A stretch of DNA of 64,000 nt from an uncultured Glaciecola sp. (GCA_905479945.1 CAJQOP010000059.1:1-64000), one strand, 5' to 3'. Shown: positions 47,935 through 58,162, numbered from the stretch's first letter. The notes: generated by a model not told the origin, from the sequence alone. Numbers and translations: made by a program.

Positions 47935-50055
47935 ATGTTTAAACCGTTTCTTCTCAGCGCTGCAGTTGCTGTGGCCTTATCTTCTCTATCTTCGCAAGCC
48001 GCTGAGTCAGCAGAAACAGCAAATACCACCACAAATGAAATCGAGCGTATTACTGTTCGCGGTGCCTATTTTGGAAAGCAAAATGCTGACTCTCTTAAAA
48101 CGCCCACTTTATTAGTTGATGTACCACAATCTTTGTCAGTAGTTACTAATGAACAAATTGAAGAACAAGGTTTTCTTTCTCTAGCTGACATTCTGCAGTA
48201 CACGCCAGGCGCATCGATTGGTCAAGGTGAGGGTCACAGAGATCAAATGACTATTCGTGGTCAAAGCACCACCGCAGACTTTTTTATCGACGGTTTACGA
48301 GATGATGTTCAATACTTTCGTCCCCTTTATAACTTAGAGCGCGTAGAGATTTTACGTGGCGCTAACGCACTGCTTTTTGGTCGCGGTGGCGGTGGCGGCA
48401 TTGTAAACCGTGTAACAAAAACGGCATCAACTGCAGAAGCATTTACCAAATTGAATGCTAATATCGATACTTTCGCCAATACAGTTGTTGGAATCGATCA
48501 CAACGCCGTTGTGAATGATGATCAAGCGTTTCGCATTAACGGCTTTTATGAACAACTTAATAATCATCGTGATGAATACGATGGAGAAAGGTTTGCGGTA
48601 AACCCAACCTATACAGCAGATCTCAGTGATGTAAGCCAATTGATATTGTCGTATGAATATATTGATGATGACCGAGTTGTTGATCGCGGCGTTCCGTCAT
48701 CAAATGGTGCGCCACTTGAAGGCGTAGATGAGACATTCTTTGGCTCTAGTGATCTCAACGTTACCACTTTGCAAGCGCATGTAATGAGTGCAAGATTGAG
48801 TCACCAGTTAACCGATATTTGGTCAATCAACACAACTTTACAATATGCTGATTACGACAAGTTATACCAAAACATATACCCTGCTGGTTTCAATGCCGCA
48901 GAAAACACGGTTAAATTGGACGGATACAAAGACCAAACTGAACGTGAAAACCTTATTCTTCAGTTTAATGCTGTTGGTCAATTTGAAACTGGCGACATTG
49001 AGCACACCTTATTGTTGGGTGCTGAATACGGTAATCAGGACACCAATAACAGTCGTCGTGACACATTATTTGACGATAGTAACGACGATCAAATAACCTT
49101 TCCATTTTCAGATCCTTTAATCATTCCAAGTGTTGGTTTTACAGACTTTGTCCGCGATAGACAGTCCGAGGTTACTTTTAGTTCGCTATTTGTCCAAGAC
49201 GAAATAAAACTAACTGAACAGTTCATTATTGTTGCTGGTTTACGCTATGACAGCTTCGATATCGATGTTGTTGATGCCATTGAAGCAGCTAATGGACCAA
49301 CGGACGGCAACGACGGTTTTCTTGGCCGCAAAGATACTGAAACCTCGCCTCGTTTGGGTGCGATATATAAACCCAACGACGATTTGTCATTTTACGTTAG
49401 TTTGAGTAAATCCTTTTTGCCACGTTCAGGTGACCAATTCTTATCGCTATCAATAAGTTCTCAAGCACTTGCACCTGAAGAGTTTGAAAATAAAGAACTT
49501 GGTGTGAAATGGAATATCACTGATAACTTGAGTTTTACCACAGCTATTTTTGAGGTTTTAAGAGAAAACGGCACAGTGACAGATCCTAACAATCCAGAAA
49601 ATTCGATTATAACGGGTACCGAAACCAAAGGTTTTGAAATACAGTTGGTGGGTTATCTGAGCGAAGAGTGGCAAATTAACGCAGGTTATAGCAATTTAGA
49701 CGCTGATGAAACAGGCAGAGTTGTTGATGGCAATATCGCAAACAGAATTTTGTCACAGGTCCCTGAAAACATGTTTACCGTTTGGAACCATTATCAAATG
49801 GATGACAAGTGGGCCTTTGGATTAGGTTTAATACATCAGTCTGAGCAGTATACATCTTTGAGTAATAACGTTGAAATACCAGATTTTACTCGCGTAGACG
49901 CGGCTATTTACTATGATATTTCAGAAAATACGAAGGTCCAGTTGAACATCGAAAACTTGTTTGACGAAGACTATTTCCCATCTGCTCATAACGACAATAA
50001 CATTAGTATTGGTGAGCCTATTAATGCCAGGTTGAGTATTTCATATACCTTCTAA
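47935..50055 (+). CDS. TonB-dependent siderophore receptor
   Basis: 706 residues. Signal peptide (about 1-23, cleavage near SSQA-AES), a TonB box in IERITVRGAYF, a plug domain (SLSVVTNEQIEEQGFLSLADIL to about 165, with RGQSTTADFFIDGLRDD and EILRGANALLFGRGGGGG), then a 22-strand barrel ending in the outer-membrane signature ARLSISYTF. FhuE/Fiu-like, so a ferric siderophore is the likely ligand. Iron control through Fur is inferred from the palindrome upstream. It is a single gene with a terminator; no biosynthesis genes are nearby. Confidence 0.94.
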   Translation: MFKPFLLSAAVAVALSSLSSQAAESAETANTTTNEIERITVRGAYFGKQNADSLKTPTLLVDVPQSLSVVTNEQIEEQGFLSLADILQYTPGASIGQGEGHRDQMTIRGQSTTADFFIDGLRDDVQYFRPLYNLERVEILRGANALLFGRGGGGGIVNRVTKTASTAEAFTKLNANIDTFANTVVGIDHNAVVNDDQAFRINGFYEQLNNHRDEYDGERFAVNPTYTADLSDVSQLILSYEYIDDDRVVDRGVPSSNGAPLEGVDETFFGSSDLNVTTLQAHVMSARLSHQLTDIWSINTTLQYADYDKLYQNIYPAGFNAAENTVKLDGYKDQTERENLILQFNAVGQFETGDIEHTLLLGAEYGNQDTNNSRRDTLFDDSNDDQITFPFSDPLIIPSVGFTDFVRDRQSEVTFSSLFVQDEIKLTEQFIIVAGLRYDSFDIDVVDAIEAANGPTDGNDGFLGRKDTETSPRLGAIYKPNDDLSFYVSLSKSFLPRSGDQFLSLSISSQALAPEEFENKELGVKWNITDNLSFTTAIFEVLRENGTVTDPNNPENSIITGTETKGFEIQLVGYLSEEWQINAGYSNLDADETGRVVDGNIANRILSQVPENMFTVWNHYQMDDKWAFGLGLIHQSEQYTSLSNNVEIPDFTRVDAAIYYDISENTKVQLNIENLFDEDYFPSAHNDNNISIGEPINARLSISYTF

Positions 50056-50084
50056 TTTTAGAGCAAATTAATAAAACTTCCCCT

Positions 50085-50120
50085 AGAGGCTATTTGGTTT
50101 TCACCGATAGCCTCTTTTTT
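50085..50120 (+). terminator. Rho-independent terminator after the TonB receptor
   Basis: Stem GAGGCTAT / ATAGCCTC (8 bp) with a 13-base loop, then TTTTTT. It lies 30 bases past the stop codon. Confidence 0.93.
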
Positions 50121-50270
50121 ATGCTCAATTAATTTGGTAACTTAAATTACATATGCGCATATCGTTAATAAATTGTAATCATGTCTGTGGAATAATAGTA
50201 ATGCACTGTATCACTTTTATAAAAGACTAACTGCCAAAGCAACTAAATTTAAATTAAAGAGACTATAGAG

Positions 50271-51371
50271 ATGCTTAACCGTTTTAAGAAGGCATTTGCA
50301 AAATACCTTCAAATTGGCACCAGCGAAGACAAAAGTTATGATGCTAATCGACTATTCTTTGTCTCTAATTTATTTTCGCTAATTGGCTATTCAATTACGT
50401 TTATGATGGCCGTCAATGCTGCAGTCAATAGCAATAAAGTACTCGCCATATCATTATTTTCCGCCAGCGCTATCTTCTTCTTTTGTCATCATGTACATCG
50501 TTTCACATCACTAGGTAACACAATCGAAATTTCAACACGCATTATCTTTGCCTGTTTGATGACGCTGATGCTTTACCTCGTCTACTCCGGAGGCGCCTCA
50601 AACACAGGCCCTCTTTGGATATATATCGTACCGCCCGTAGCGTTCTTTTTTAGCGGCTTAAAAAGAGGACTCAAATACATTAGTATATTCATTATTATCA
50701 TCAGTTTAATGCTGTTCTATCCTAATGACGCTTTGTTAGATACTCAGTATCTCTTTGAGTTTAAAATACGTCTACTTCTTTCATTTTTAACCGTCACACT
50801 TCTATTTGGATTTTATGAATACTCTCGACAAAGTTCATATAATTATAGCCAGAAGTTAAGCCAAACGTATGAAAAACAGGCCATGCAAGACACTCTCACC
50901 AAGCTCCCAAACAGACGCGCCATGTGGTCTCACTTGCATCATGAATATAATCGTTCAGTGCGCAGTAATGTCCCATTTTCAATATTGATTTGTGACATTG
51001 ATCATTTTAAGAAAATAAATGACCAGTATATGCATGATGGTGGTGACTTCGCGCTGGAAGCATTGTCCCAGTTTTTTACGCAAAATATCAGGCAGCAGGA
51101 TATTGTTGCTCGTTGGGGTGGAGAAGAGTTTATATTTCTACTGCCAGAAACCAAAGCTGATGATGCTTTTATACTTGCTGAAAAATTGAGAAAAAACATT
51201 GAAGACCACATTATTCAATGCAATCAAAGCGAGATTAAATTAACGCTAAGTATAGGGTTAAATGAGGTAAGTTCGAACCTTAGTATTGAACGGGCAATAA
51301 ATTTGGCAGACCATTACCTTTATGAAGCAAAGAAAAATGGTCGTAACCAGACAAAACGTCGACTCATATAA
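50271..51371 (+). CDS. Membrane-bound diguanylate cyclase (GGDEF)
   Basis: 366 residues. About six membrane helices (30-190) form the input domain. The GGDEF domain (from DTLTKLPNRRAMW, with ICDIDHFKKINDQYMHDGGD) has active-site GGEEF in ARWGGEEFIFLLPE. The RxxD product-inhibition site appears absent, since IRQQDIVARWGG has only part of it. It makes c-di-GMP. Monocistronic; the 3' side has a degenerate tandem repeat. Confidence 0.92.
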   Translation: MLNRFKKAFAKYLQIGTSEDKSYDANRLFFVSNLFSLIGYSITFMMAVNAAVNSNKVLAISLFSASAIFFFCHHVHRFTSLGNTIEISTRIIFACLMTLMLYLVYSGGASNTGPLWIYIVPPVAFFFSGLKRGLKYISIFIIIISLMLFYPNDALLDTQYLFEFKIRLLLSFLTVTLLFGFYEYSRQSSYNYSQKLSQTYEKQAMQDTLTKLPNRRAMWSHLHHEYNRSVRSNVPFSILICDIDHFKKINDQYMHDGGDFALEALSQFFTQNIRQQDIVARWGGEEFIFLLPETKADDAFILAEKLRKNIEDHIIQCNQSEIKLTLSIGLNEVSSNLSIERAINLADHYLYEAKKNGRNQTKRRLI

Positions 51372-51410
51372 CAAACTACTTTCCCGGGCTATTTATCTCT
51401 GCGCACAGTC

Positions 51411-51457
51411 AAATTGCCCCGCTGGCAAATTACCCGCTGGTAAATTGCCCCGCTGGT
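51411..51457. repeat. Degenerate 15-16-bp tandem triplication
   Basis: Units AAATTGCCCCGCTGGC, AAATTACCCGCTGGT and AAATTGCCCCGCTGGT, then AAATAGC. Located between the convergent ends of the GGDEF and cysteine-synthase-like genes. Confidence 0.9.
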
Positions 51458-51511
51458 AAATAGCGGAAGTAATAAATAGCTTAGCAGGTAATTCGCTTAG
51501 CCCATAAAGAC

Positions 51512-52495
51512 TTAACTAATAAATAACTCAGTACTGTAGTATCGCTCAGCTGTATCAGCCAATATCACCACTATATTTTTATCCTTATTTTCTGGCATCA
51601 ACGATAATCTTAGAGCCGCAGTTACAGTCGCTCCGGAGGAAATCCCAACCGGCATACCCTCTACTTTAGCAAGTTCACGCGCCATATTTATCGCATCTTC
51701 GTCGCTAACTGTTTGAATATCATCAATCACAGATTGATCAAGAATATCCGGAATATGACCTGAGCTTAAACCTTGAATCGCATGCACTCCTTTAATCCCC
51801 TGACTAAGAATTGGACAACCTTGAGGCTCAACCGCGACAACTTTAATGCTGCTATTAAAGTCTTTCAATGCGCCACCAATACCGCTAATACTGCCTCCAG
51901 TGCCAACACCAGCTACGAATATATCAACTTCGCCTGCACTATCTCTTAAAATTTCCATTGCGGTTGAGGCTGCATGGGCATCTGGGTTTGACTGGTTGCC
52001 AAATTGATCAAGGCTGATGGCATTGGGTTCATTTTCCACCAACTCTCTTGCCATATCGATTGCACCTTTCGTACCTAATTGTTTTGCTGTTGTAATTATT
52101 TTCGCGCCAAAATGTTTGATCATTTTTTGACGTTCAATAGACATGTGTTCAGGAATAACAATAGTCAAAGGAATTTTATACATTGCGCATATCCAAGCAC
52201 ACGACACACCATTATTTCCGGAAGTTGCTTCAATGACTTGAGTGTCAGCGTTGAACTCATCTGATGCCATTAAAGCCTCAATCATAGCGAAAGCAGGCCT
52301 GTCTTTGGTCGAGCTCATCGGGTTAAAATATTCAAGCTTTGCCAGGATACTTGCGCTTGAATGGTACTTTTTCATCAGCCGATTCATCTTAACTAATGGG
52401 GTATTGCCAATGGTTTGTAAAACACTGTCATAGATATTTTTCGTTGGTAAATTATCTATACTCATTTTCACGTTCTTTTGCTTAGCAATGCCCAT
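51512..52495 (-). CDS. Cysteine synthase/cystathionine beta-synthase family PLP enzyme
   Basis: 327 residues. Fold type II: IGNTPLVKMNRL, PLP lysine in NPMSSTKDRPA, substrate loop EATSGNNGVSCAW, phosphate loop GVGTGGSISGIG, C-terminal GISSGAT. In CysK/CysM the asparagine loop is normally TSGNTG; here it is TSGNNG. Start 52495 has AGGA eight bases upstream. It is divergent from a DecR-like regulator, and DecR controls cysteine detoxification in E. coli. A catabolic role (cysteine desulfhydration) is therefore as plausible as O-acetylserine sulfhydrylation; this is inference. Confidence 0.85.
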   Translation of the reverse strand: MGIAKQKNVKMSIDNLPTKNIYDSVLQTIGNTPLVKMNRLMKKYHSSASILAKLEYFNPMSSTKDRPAFAMIEALMASDEFNADTQVIEATSGNNGVSCAWICAMYKIPLTIVIPEHMSIERQKMIKHFGAKIITTAKQLGTKGAIDMARELVENEPNAISLDQFGNQSNPDAHAASTAMEILRDSAGEVDIFVAGVGTGGSISGIGGALKDFNSSIKVVAVEPQGCPILSQGIKGVHAIQGLSSGHIPDILDQSVIDDIQTVSDEDAINMARELAKVEGMPVGISSGATVTAALRLSLMPENKDKNIVVILADTAERYYSTELFIS

Positions 52496-52646
52496 TAATT
52501 CGTCCTATCACGATACTTATTTGTATCTTTTGTATTAAGTGAGGCTAGGATGTCATAGATAATTGAGTATAGATTACTAAACATCTCTTTCTAGTGCGCA
52601 TTATTTAGCATAAAATACTAATATAGATAAAATTAAGAGAATAAAT

Positions 52647-53114
52647 ATGATACCAATAGATAAAACAGACAAAAACATTCTAAAAATCATTCAAGAAGAC
52701 GCTACATTGACTACTGCAGAAATAGCAGAGCAAGTAGGCTTAACTACAACTCCTTGTTGGAGAAGAATACAGCGTCTGCAAGAGTCAGGTATTGTGATCA
52801 AGAAAGTGACATTACTGCAACCCGAAAAGCTCAACTTGGGATTGACAGTTTTTGTCAATGTAAAGGTAGCAAAACACGATTCAAGCTGGCTTAAAAAATT
52901 CGCTGAGCACACAAGTGCCTTCGAAGATGTGGTTGAGTTCTATCGTTTAAGCGGAGAGTATGATTATATGCTCAAAGTACTAGTCTCAGACATGCAGGGA
53001 TATGATCATTTTTATAAGCGATTTATTGCCGGCATTGAACTTCGAGAAGTGACTTCTAGTTTTGCCATGGAGAAAATAAAAAACAAAACAACTATTCCCT
53101 TGAGCCACCTTTAG
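52647..53114 (+). CDS. Lrp/AsnC-family regulator, DecR-like
   Basis: 155 residues. Helix-turn-helix at the N-terminus (TTAEIAEQVGLTTTPCWRRIQRLQESGI), then the ligand-binding RAM domain with VVEFYRLSGEYDYMLKVLVSDMQGYDHFY. The TTTPCW recognition helix and the ending EVTSSFAMEKIK closely resemble DecR/YbaO, the cysteine-responsive activator. It diverges from the cysteine-synthase-like gene across 151 AT-rich bases, which very likely contain its operator. Octamer or dimer state unknown. Confidence 0.9.
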   Translation: MIPIDKTDKNILKIIQEDATLTTAEIAEQVGLTTTPCWRRIQRLQESGIVIKKVTLLQPEKLNLGLTVFVNVKVAKHDSSWLKKFAEHTSAFEDVVEFYRLSGEYDYMLKVLVSDMQGYDHFYKRFIAGIELREVTSSFAMEKIKNKTTIPLSHL

Positions 53115-53134
53115 CATTCGTAGCAAAGGCAGAG

Positions 53135-54829
53135 TTAGCCCTTTAATATTGTGGCAATAAAAACATCACTCTTGACTGGTCGACTAAACAAGTAACCTTG
53201 AAACTGAGAACAACCGAGACCAATCAACTCATCTCGTTCTTCGGAGGTTTCTACGCCTTCCGCAATAACTTCCATATGCAGGTTTTTCGACATATTGATG
53301 AGGGTATCGACCAACTTACGATTCACCATGCTGCTATCAAGGTTCTCAACAAAACTGCGATCAATCTTCAGTTTATCGATAGGTAAGTTAGCCAAATAAG
53401 ACAATGATGAATAGCCCGTTCCGAAATCATCTATGGCAATACTCATTCCTAACTGCTGAAGCTTTAGCATAGACCGAACCGCAACGTCTTTATCTTCGAT
53501 AAATAAGCTTTCAGTTATTTCAATTTGTACATTGTTTGCATTTAAACCGCGCGACTCTATTGCCGATTTAAATTCCGACACAACCGAGCTACTGCGAAAC
53601 TGAACACTACTAACGTTAACTGCGAGCTTAAACTCTTCGCTTAACGCAATATGTTGATTCCAATCGAGCAGCGCATCAAGAGCAGTATTAAACACCCACT
53701 GCCCCAACGAATGAATTAAGCCTGTTTGTTCTGCGATAGAAATGAACTCGTCAGGCGGAACAAAACCCAACTCTTCGCTTTGCCAGCGCAATAAAGCTTC
53801 AGCCCCGATAAGTTCCGACGCCTCATTATATTGTGGCTGATATACCAAGTGAAATTCATTATTCGCGATGGCGTGATGCATGCATCGTTGCATAGCGTTT
53901 TTACGTTCTGCTTGTTCGCGCATCTCGTCATTATAGAATTGATAATTATTTCTGCCATTCTCTTTCGCAAAATACATGGCTATATCAGCCTCCCTGAAAC
54001 CTTGACTATGGTTTAAGTGGCCATTTTGAATGAATGCTATGCCAATGCTTGCGCTAACATTTAAGATATGACTATCAATAATAAAAGACTCAACGAGGGT
54101 ATCGACAATTTGCTGTGCAAAATCAGCCATTATCAACTTATATTCAGATTCAGTAACTAAAGGTACAAATATACTAAACTCATCACCACCTAAGCGGGCA
54201 ACGAGACCTTTTTCATCAGGAATAATTGCGTTAATACGTTCTGCTACTTGCTGAAGTAAAGCATCACCAACAGAATGTCCGAGTGAATCGTTCACGACTT
54301 TAAAGTAGTCGAGGTCGATGAATAGTAATCCGGCACATTCACCATTAAAGCTAGTAATGCAGTTTTGTAAATGACGTCTGTTGGAAAGTTGGGTAAGTGA
54401 ATCAATTAATGCTTGTTGCTCAATTTCCTCGCGATATTTAACTTGTTCGGTAATATCTTCATAAGTACCTAGTAAACCAATAACTTGGCCACCTTTGTCT
54501 GTTAAAGGTACCTTGTTTGTTCTCAACCATCGGGTTTCTGCGCCATTAACGCTTTGCGGCTCCTCAATACCAATTTTGGCTAGACCGCTGTGCATAACCT
54601 CTTGATCGTCTTTGATAAAATGTTCACATTCCTGAGTATCAGCAATAAAATCATAGTCCGACTTACCAACAAGTCCATCTAAGGTTTTAATACCCAAATC
54701 TTCAAGAAAGATCTGATTGGAGCCTACAAATTTTGAATGGGTATCTTTCAAAAATACGCGCATAGGGATATTATTGAGCACGATCTGAAGGAATTGCTCT
54801 ATCTCAACTTTACTCTTTTGTTTACTCAT
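53135..54829 (-). CDS. PAS-GGDEF-EAL cyclic-di-GMP enzyme
   Basis: 564 residues from the ATG at 54827-54829. A start six codons further up (54847) lacks any ribosome binding site; this one has GGA at ten bases. PAS domain (about 15-140, IPMRVFLKDTHSKFVGSN to DITEQ), GGDEF domain with intact LARLGGDEF-type core (VARLGGDEFSIF), EAL domain with EALLRW, TESLFIED, DDFGTGYSS and AEGVET. Both catalytic motifs look intact, so it could be bifunctional; the RxxD I-site is missing. No membrane helix. A cytoplasmic signal sensed by PAS is likely. Confidence 0.92.
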   Translation of the reverse strand: MSKQKSKVEIEQFLQIVLNNIPMRVFLKDTHSKFVGSNQIFLEDLGIKTLDGLVGKSDYDFIADTQECEHFIKDDQEVMHSGLAKIGIEEPQSVNGAETRWLRTNKVPLTDKGGQVIGLLGTYEDITEQVKYREEIEQQALIDSLTQLSNRRHLQNCITSFNGECAGLLFIDLDYFKVVNDSLGHSVGDALLQQVAERINAIIPDEKGLVARLGGDEFSIFVPLVTESEYKLIMADFAQQIVDTLVESFIIDSHILNVSASIGIAFIQNGHLNHSQGFREADIAMYFAKENGRNNYQFYNDEMREQAERKNAMQRCMHHAIANNEFHLVYQPQYNEASELIGAEALLRWQSEELGFVPPDEFISIAEQTGLIHSLGQWVFNTALDALLDWNQHIALSEEFKLAVNVSSVQFRSSSVVSEFKSAIESRGLNANNVQIEITESLFIEDKDVAVRSMLKLQQLGMSIAIDDFGTGYSSLSYLANLPIDKLKIDRSFVENLDSSMVNRKLVDTLINMSKNLHMEVIAEGVETSEERDELIGLGCSQFQGYLFSRPVKSDVFIATILKG

Positions 54830-55030
54830 TAATGTTTGTCCAAACATATCAAAAATCGACCAATTTTGAGTGCAGCAGCCAAATAGGAAAAGTGTTCCAT
54901 AATTTCTATTTTTTACGCGAGTGCTTAATAAGTAAACGCTTGACTTACTTAGAGTAGAGTTATGTTACAACTACGTAAACCCCTACTTTAGTTTAGTTTT
55001 CAAGCACACTCGATGCACCAGCTTTTCTGC

Positions 55031-56470
55031 TTATCGTTTCTCCGGCGCGGGTCTTGGATCGAAGTCTGACATCGCCATATAAGCAGTAATCATAGCCCAA
55101 ACCGTTTGATTTTGTTGGATATCTTCAGGTTTTATTTTATCCAAGGTATCGTTTGCCGTGTGATGGTAATCAAAATAGTAAGTCCCATCTTGTTTCAATG
55201 CAATGACAGGTACACCGTAATTTGGAAGCATTGAAACATCAGGACCGCCATTAGTGGTGTTATTTCCAAGCTCAATGCCCATCGCCCCGAGCGCAGCATA
55301 TAAATCAGCAGGGTCATTCCTTACGGCTTCTGCGAAGCGAGTATCGAGTTGGTAAATTTTGCCGGCGCCAAAGTCAGATTCGGCCGCAAAAATAATATTA
55401 TCCAATGAATCTTTGTTTGTTCGAACATATTGGTATGCGCCTACCAAACCAATTTCTTCAGCGGCATACAAAATAACACGAATAGTGCGTCTAGGTTGAC
55501 CTATAGTCTCTTTAACTAGCTTTGCAGCGGCGGTTACAATACCTACGCCTGCACCATCATCTAATGCTCCAGTGCCTTCATCCCAGGAATCAAGATGCGC
55601 AGAAATTAAAATAATTTCATCCGGCTTCTCAGACCCCGTAAATTCACCAATAACGTTATAAGATGTTTGCCAACCTGCATCCTTTGCTTGCATATTAATA
55701 TTCAGAATAATGTCTTCCTGGCTACTAGCAAACATTGCTTCCAAATTGTCGGCATCAGCTGTTGAAATGGCTCCTGCAGGTATTTTTTCTACATCATCGT
55801 CGTAACGCATCACTCCAGTGTGAGCAAAACGCGAATTGTCTGTACCAACCGAACGAATAATTACTGCTTTTGCACCTTGCTTAGCTGCCGCCACTGCCCC
55901 GCCAACTCTGTTTGGCACTACTTTTCCATAAAACCTCCCGGCTCTATCACGCTGCATTCTAGTATTCAAAAATACTATATTACCTTCGACTTCTGTTTTC
56001 TCGGCTTTGGATAAAGCATCAATCGAGTCAAACATCACCACTTTGGTCTCTAGTCCAGACTCAGGTGTTGCAATTGAGCCGCCTAATGCACTGATAACCA
56101 ATGCCTGCGGGAATGGCGCAACCACGTTTGCATCAGCAAAACCACGTTCCCAATTTCTTACGCGCACAGGCTGCTTGTAAACTTTATCAAAACCAAGTTG
56201 ATTGAATTTCGCTTCCGCCCATGCTACTGCGCGCTTGTCGCCTTTTGAGCCTGGTATTCTAGGGCCAACCTCAACAGTTAATGACTTAACTATTTCGTAA
56301 GCCAATCCGCTTTTCTCACTGTTCGTCTTAACATTCAACGCGTGAGTTAGCGCCGGCGATGCAATAATCCCTTCTTTTTCATCTGCAACATTTAAAGGCG
56401 TTTTAGCACAGCTCATCAAAAATATAGATAAGCCTATTGAGATACTTAATTTTACGAACTTCTGATGCAT
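55031..56470 (-). CDS. M28-family zinc aminopeptidase, lipoprotein
   Basis: 479 residues from the ATG at 56468-56470, which gives a lipoprotein signal (SISIGLSIFLMSC) and has GGA at eight bases; an upstream start adds 13 polar residues. A PA-type insert (about 140-270) precedes the peptidase domain. Zinc ligands and catalytic acids seen: SAHLDSWDEGTGALDDGAG, AAEEIGLVGA, AESDFGAG and a late DYHHTANDT His. All five ligands are present, so it is an active di-zinc aminopeptidase or carboxypeptidase Q-like enzyme in the envelope. Monocistronic. Confidence 0.93.
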   Translation of the reverse strand: MHQKFVKLSISIGLSIFLMSCAKTPLNVADEKEGIIASPALTHALNVKTNSEKSGLAYEIVKSLTVEVGPRIPGSKGDKRAVAWAEAKFNQLGFDKVYKQPVRVRNWERGFADANVVAPFPQALVISALGGSIATPESGLETKVVMFDSIDALSKAEKTEVEGNIVFLNTRMQRDRAGRFYGKVVPNRVGGAVAAAKQGAKAVIIRSVGTDNSRFAHTGVMRYDDDVEKIPAGAISTADADNLEAMFASSQEDIILNINMQAKDAGWQTSYNVIGEFTGSEKPDEIILISAHLDSWDEGTGALDDGAGVGIVTAAAKLVKETIGQPRRTIRVILYAAEEIGLVGAYQYVRTNKDSLDNIIFAAESDFGAGKIYQLDTRFAEAVRNDPADLYAALGAMGIELGNNTTNGGPDVSMLPNYGVPVIALKQDGTYYFDYHHTANDTLDKIKPEDIQQNQTVWAMITAYMAMSDFDPRPAPEKR

Positions 56471-56644
56471 TTGTTTTCCGTTTTTAATTCTAATTTTAAT
56501 TTCATGCATAAAACTTAACAGGAATGCCGCGATTGTCTACGTCATACTTAAATTTTATTCGTATAATGTTAATTAAAACGTAAACTATGTCGAATATCAC
56601 ACGTATGCACCGCAAAAAAACCAACTATAAAAATAAGGAATGCC

Positions 56645-57082
56645 ATGTTTTCGATCTCGGTTGAGCGCAAAATTGATAAGCCCATTGAGGAAGTCTTTAA
56701 AATGTTAAGCGACCATGCTAATTACTCGCAGTTCAAAGGCGTTGAAAAATCGAGTTTAATCAAGAATGGCAATGAGGATATAAACGGCTTAGGTGCCGTG
56801 CGAGAAATAGTGGCTGGCGGCGGAACCTTGCATGAAGAAATCGTTGCGTTTGACCCTCCTTACGTACTTGGATATAAAATTATTTATTCAAAACCTCTGC
56901 CTTATGACCATCAACTTGGAGAAGTTAGATTGACTAAAGTTGACGGGCAAACTCATGTTCATTGGCGCTCTAAAGGCCACATTCAGATCCCTTTACTCGG
57001 GAAATGGTACTTTGACAAGAAAGTTGAGAGCGGCGGACAGAGAGCGTTTGGCAGTATTTTGAAGTTTATTGCTAATAACTAG
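56645..57082 (+). CDS. SRPBCC family protein (polyketide cyclase/dehydrase-like)
   Basis: 145 residues. A START/SRPBCC fold: MFSISVERKIDKPIEEVFKML at the N-terminus, the mid DPPYVLGYKIIYSKPLP strands, and the C-terminal amphipathic helix KKVESGGQRAFGSILKFIANN. It would bind a hydrophobic ligand in the cytoplasm; no catalytic residues are evident. The following SDR gene starts ten bases after its stop, so they are likely an operon. Confidence 0.85.
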   Translation: MFSISVERKIDKPIEEVFKMLSDHANYSQFKGVEKSSLIKNGNEDINGLGAVREIVAGGGTLHEEIVAFDPPYVLGYKIIYSKPLPYDHQLGEVRLTKVDGQTHVHWRSKGHIQIPLLGKWYFDKKVESGGQRAFGSILKFIANN

Positions 57083-57092
57083 AGTATCGAAA

Positions 57093-57974
57093 ATGCCTTC
57101 ATTACAAGATTTTTTCACCAACAAAGTTGTCGTCATTTCTGGCGCTGCATCTGGAATTGGCGCTGGTTTAGCGCATTGCTTTGCTAGCTTAGGCTGCAAT
57201 TTAGCACTATGTGATATCGATACAGAAGCCTTAGCGGAAGTTGCAGATACCATCACAAAACAGCATCCAACAACACAATTACATATTGAAACTATAGATG
57301 TGTCTCGCAAAGCCGCATGGCAATCGTTTTTATGCAATGCCGCTAGCCAATTGAACCATATTGATATTATGATTAATAACGCAGGCATTGAAGGCTCATG
57401 CCAGCCTGTTTGGGCGACCGACGATGATGTTTTACATAAAGTCATGGATGTCAATTTTTACGGTATGGTTTATGGCAGTAAAGTCGCCTTACCATATTTA
57501 GTTAAGCGCCCGTGGGCTGCATTGGTCAATGTTTCCAGTATATTTGGTTTACTTGCTCCGCCTAACACAGCTGATTATTGCGCAAGCAAATTTGCCATTC
57601 GAGGATATACAGAGTCCCTACGCGCGGAATTGGCTCAAATTCACCCGCAGGTTCAAGTTCAGCTTGTTCATCCTGGCGGCATCAACACTAATATTACACG
57701 CTTACCGCAAAGCCAAAAATTCAAAGAGCGTTTTCTAACCGAAGAACCTAGCGCTATTGCATTGCATATTGCTAAATCAATTATGCATAATAAAGCGCGT
57801 ATTATTTTTGGTAACCAAGCGGGTCGAACAAGCCTTGCCTCAAGGATATTGCCGTTAAAATGGTTGAGTAAGCTTCTTGCCAAAGAAATCGATGGGCTAG
57901 ATATGAAAGAAGATTACACAGTTGATCATGATGGCTTTTCGCTACCAAAAGACAGTGACAAAAAGACCGACTAG
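57093..57974 (+). CDS. Short-chain dehydrogenase/reductase
   Basis: 293 residues from the ATG at 57093. Cofactor loop SGAASGIG (Ser in place of the usual Thr), NNAGIEG, catalytic Ser in NVSSIFGLLAPP, and YCASK (Tyr and Lys). The sequence SSIFGLLAPPNTADYCASKFAIRGYTESLR resembles SDRs used for hydrophobic alcohols or acyl substrates. The upstream SRPBCC gene may deliver a ligand. Substrate unknown. The same NVSSIFGLLA motif recurs in the SDR remnant at 62262. Confidence 0.9.
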   Translation: MPSLQDFFTNKVVVISGAASGIGAGLAHCFASLGCNLALCDIDTEALAEVADTITKQHPTTQLHIETIDVSRKAAWQSFLCNAASQLNHIDIMINNAGIEGSCQPVWATDDDVLHKVMDVNFYGMVYGSKVALPYLVKRPWAALVNVSSIFGLLAPPNTADYCASKFAIRGYTESLRAELAQIHPQVQVQLVHPGGINTNITRLPQSQKFKERFLTEEPSAIALHIAKSIMHNKARIIFGNQAGRTSLASRILPLKWLSKLLAKEIDGLDMKEDYTVDHDGFSLPKDSDKKTD

Positions 57975-58012
57975 AACTGACCGAGCACACTCATTATGGC
58001 TTAATGCTTTTC

Positions 58013-58045
58013 CACACTAGTCTGGTGATAACACACTAGTCTGGT
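58013..58045. repeat. Tandem ACACTAGTCTGGTGA duplication
   Basis: ACACTAGTCTGGTGATA is followed after one to two bases by ACACTAGTCTGGTGACA, in the region between the SDR and ECF genes. Confidence 0.85.
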
Positions 58046-58162
58046 GACAAATAGCTACTAAGTGCTTACAACTTCAATTAATTTCAATTAAAAATGTAAT
58101 AAACTCACCACAGACTAGACTATGTAAGATATAGGCAACAAGCTAATAATAGTGAAGGCACT

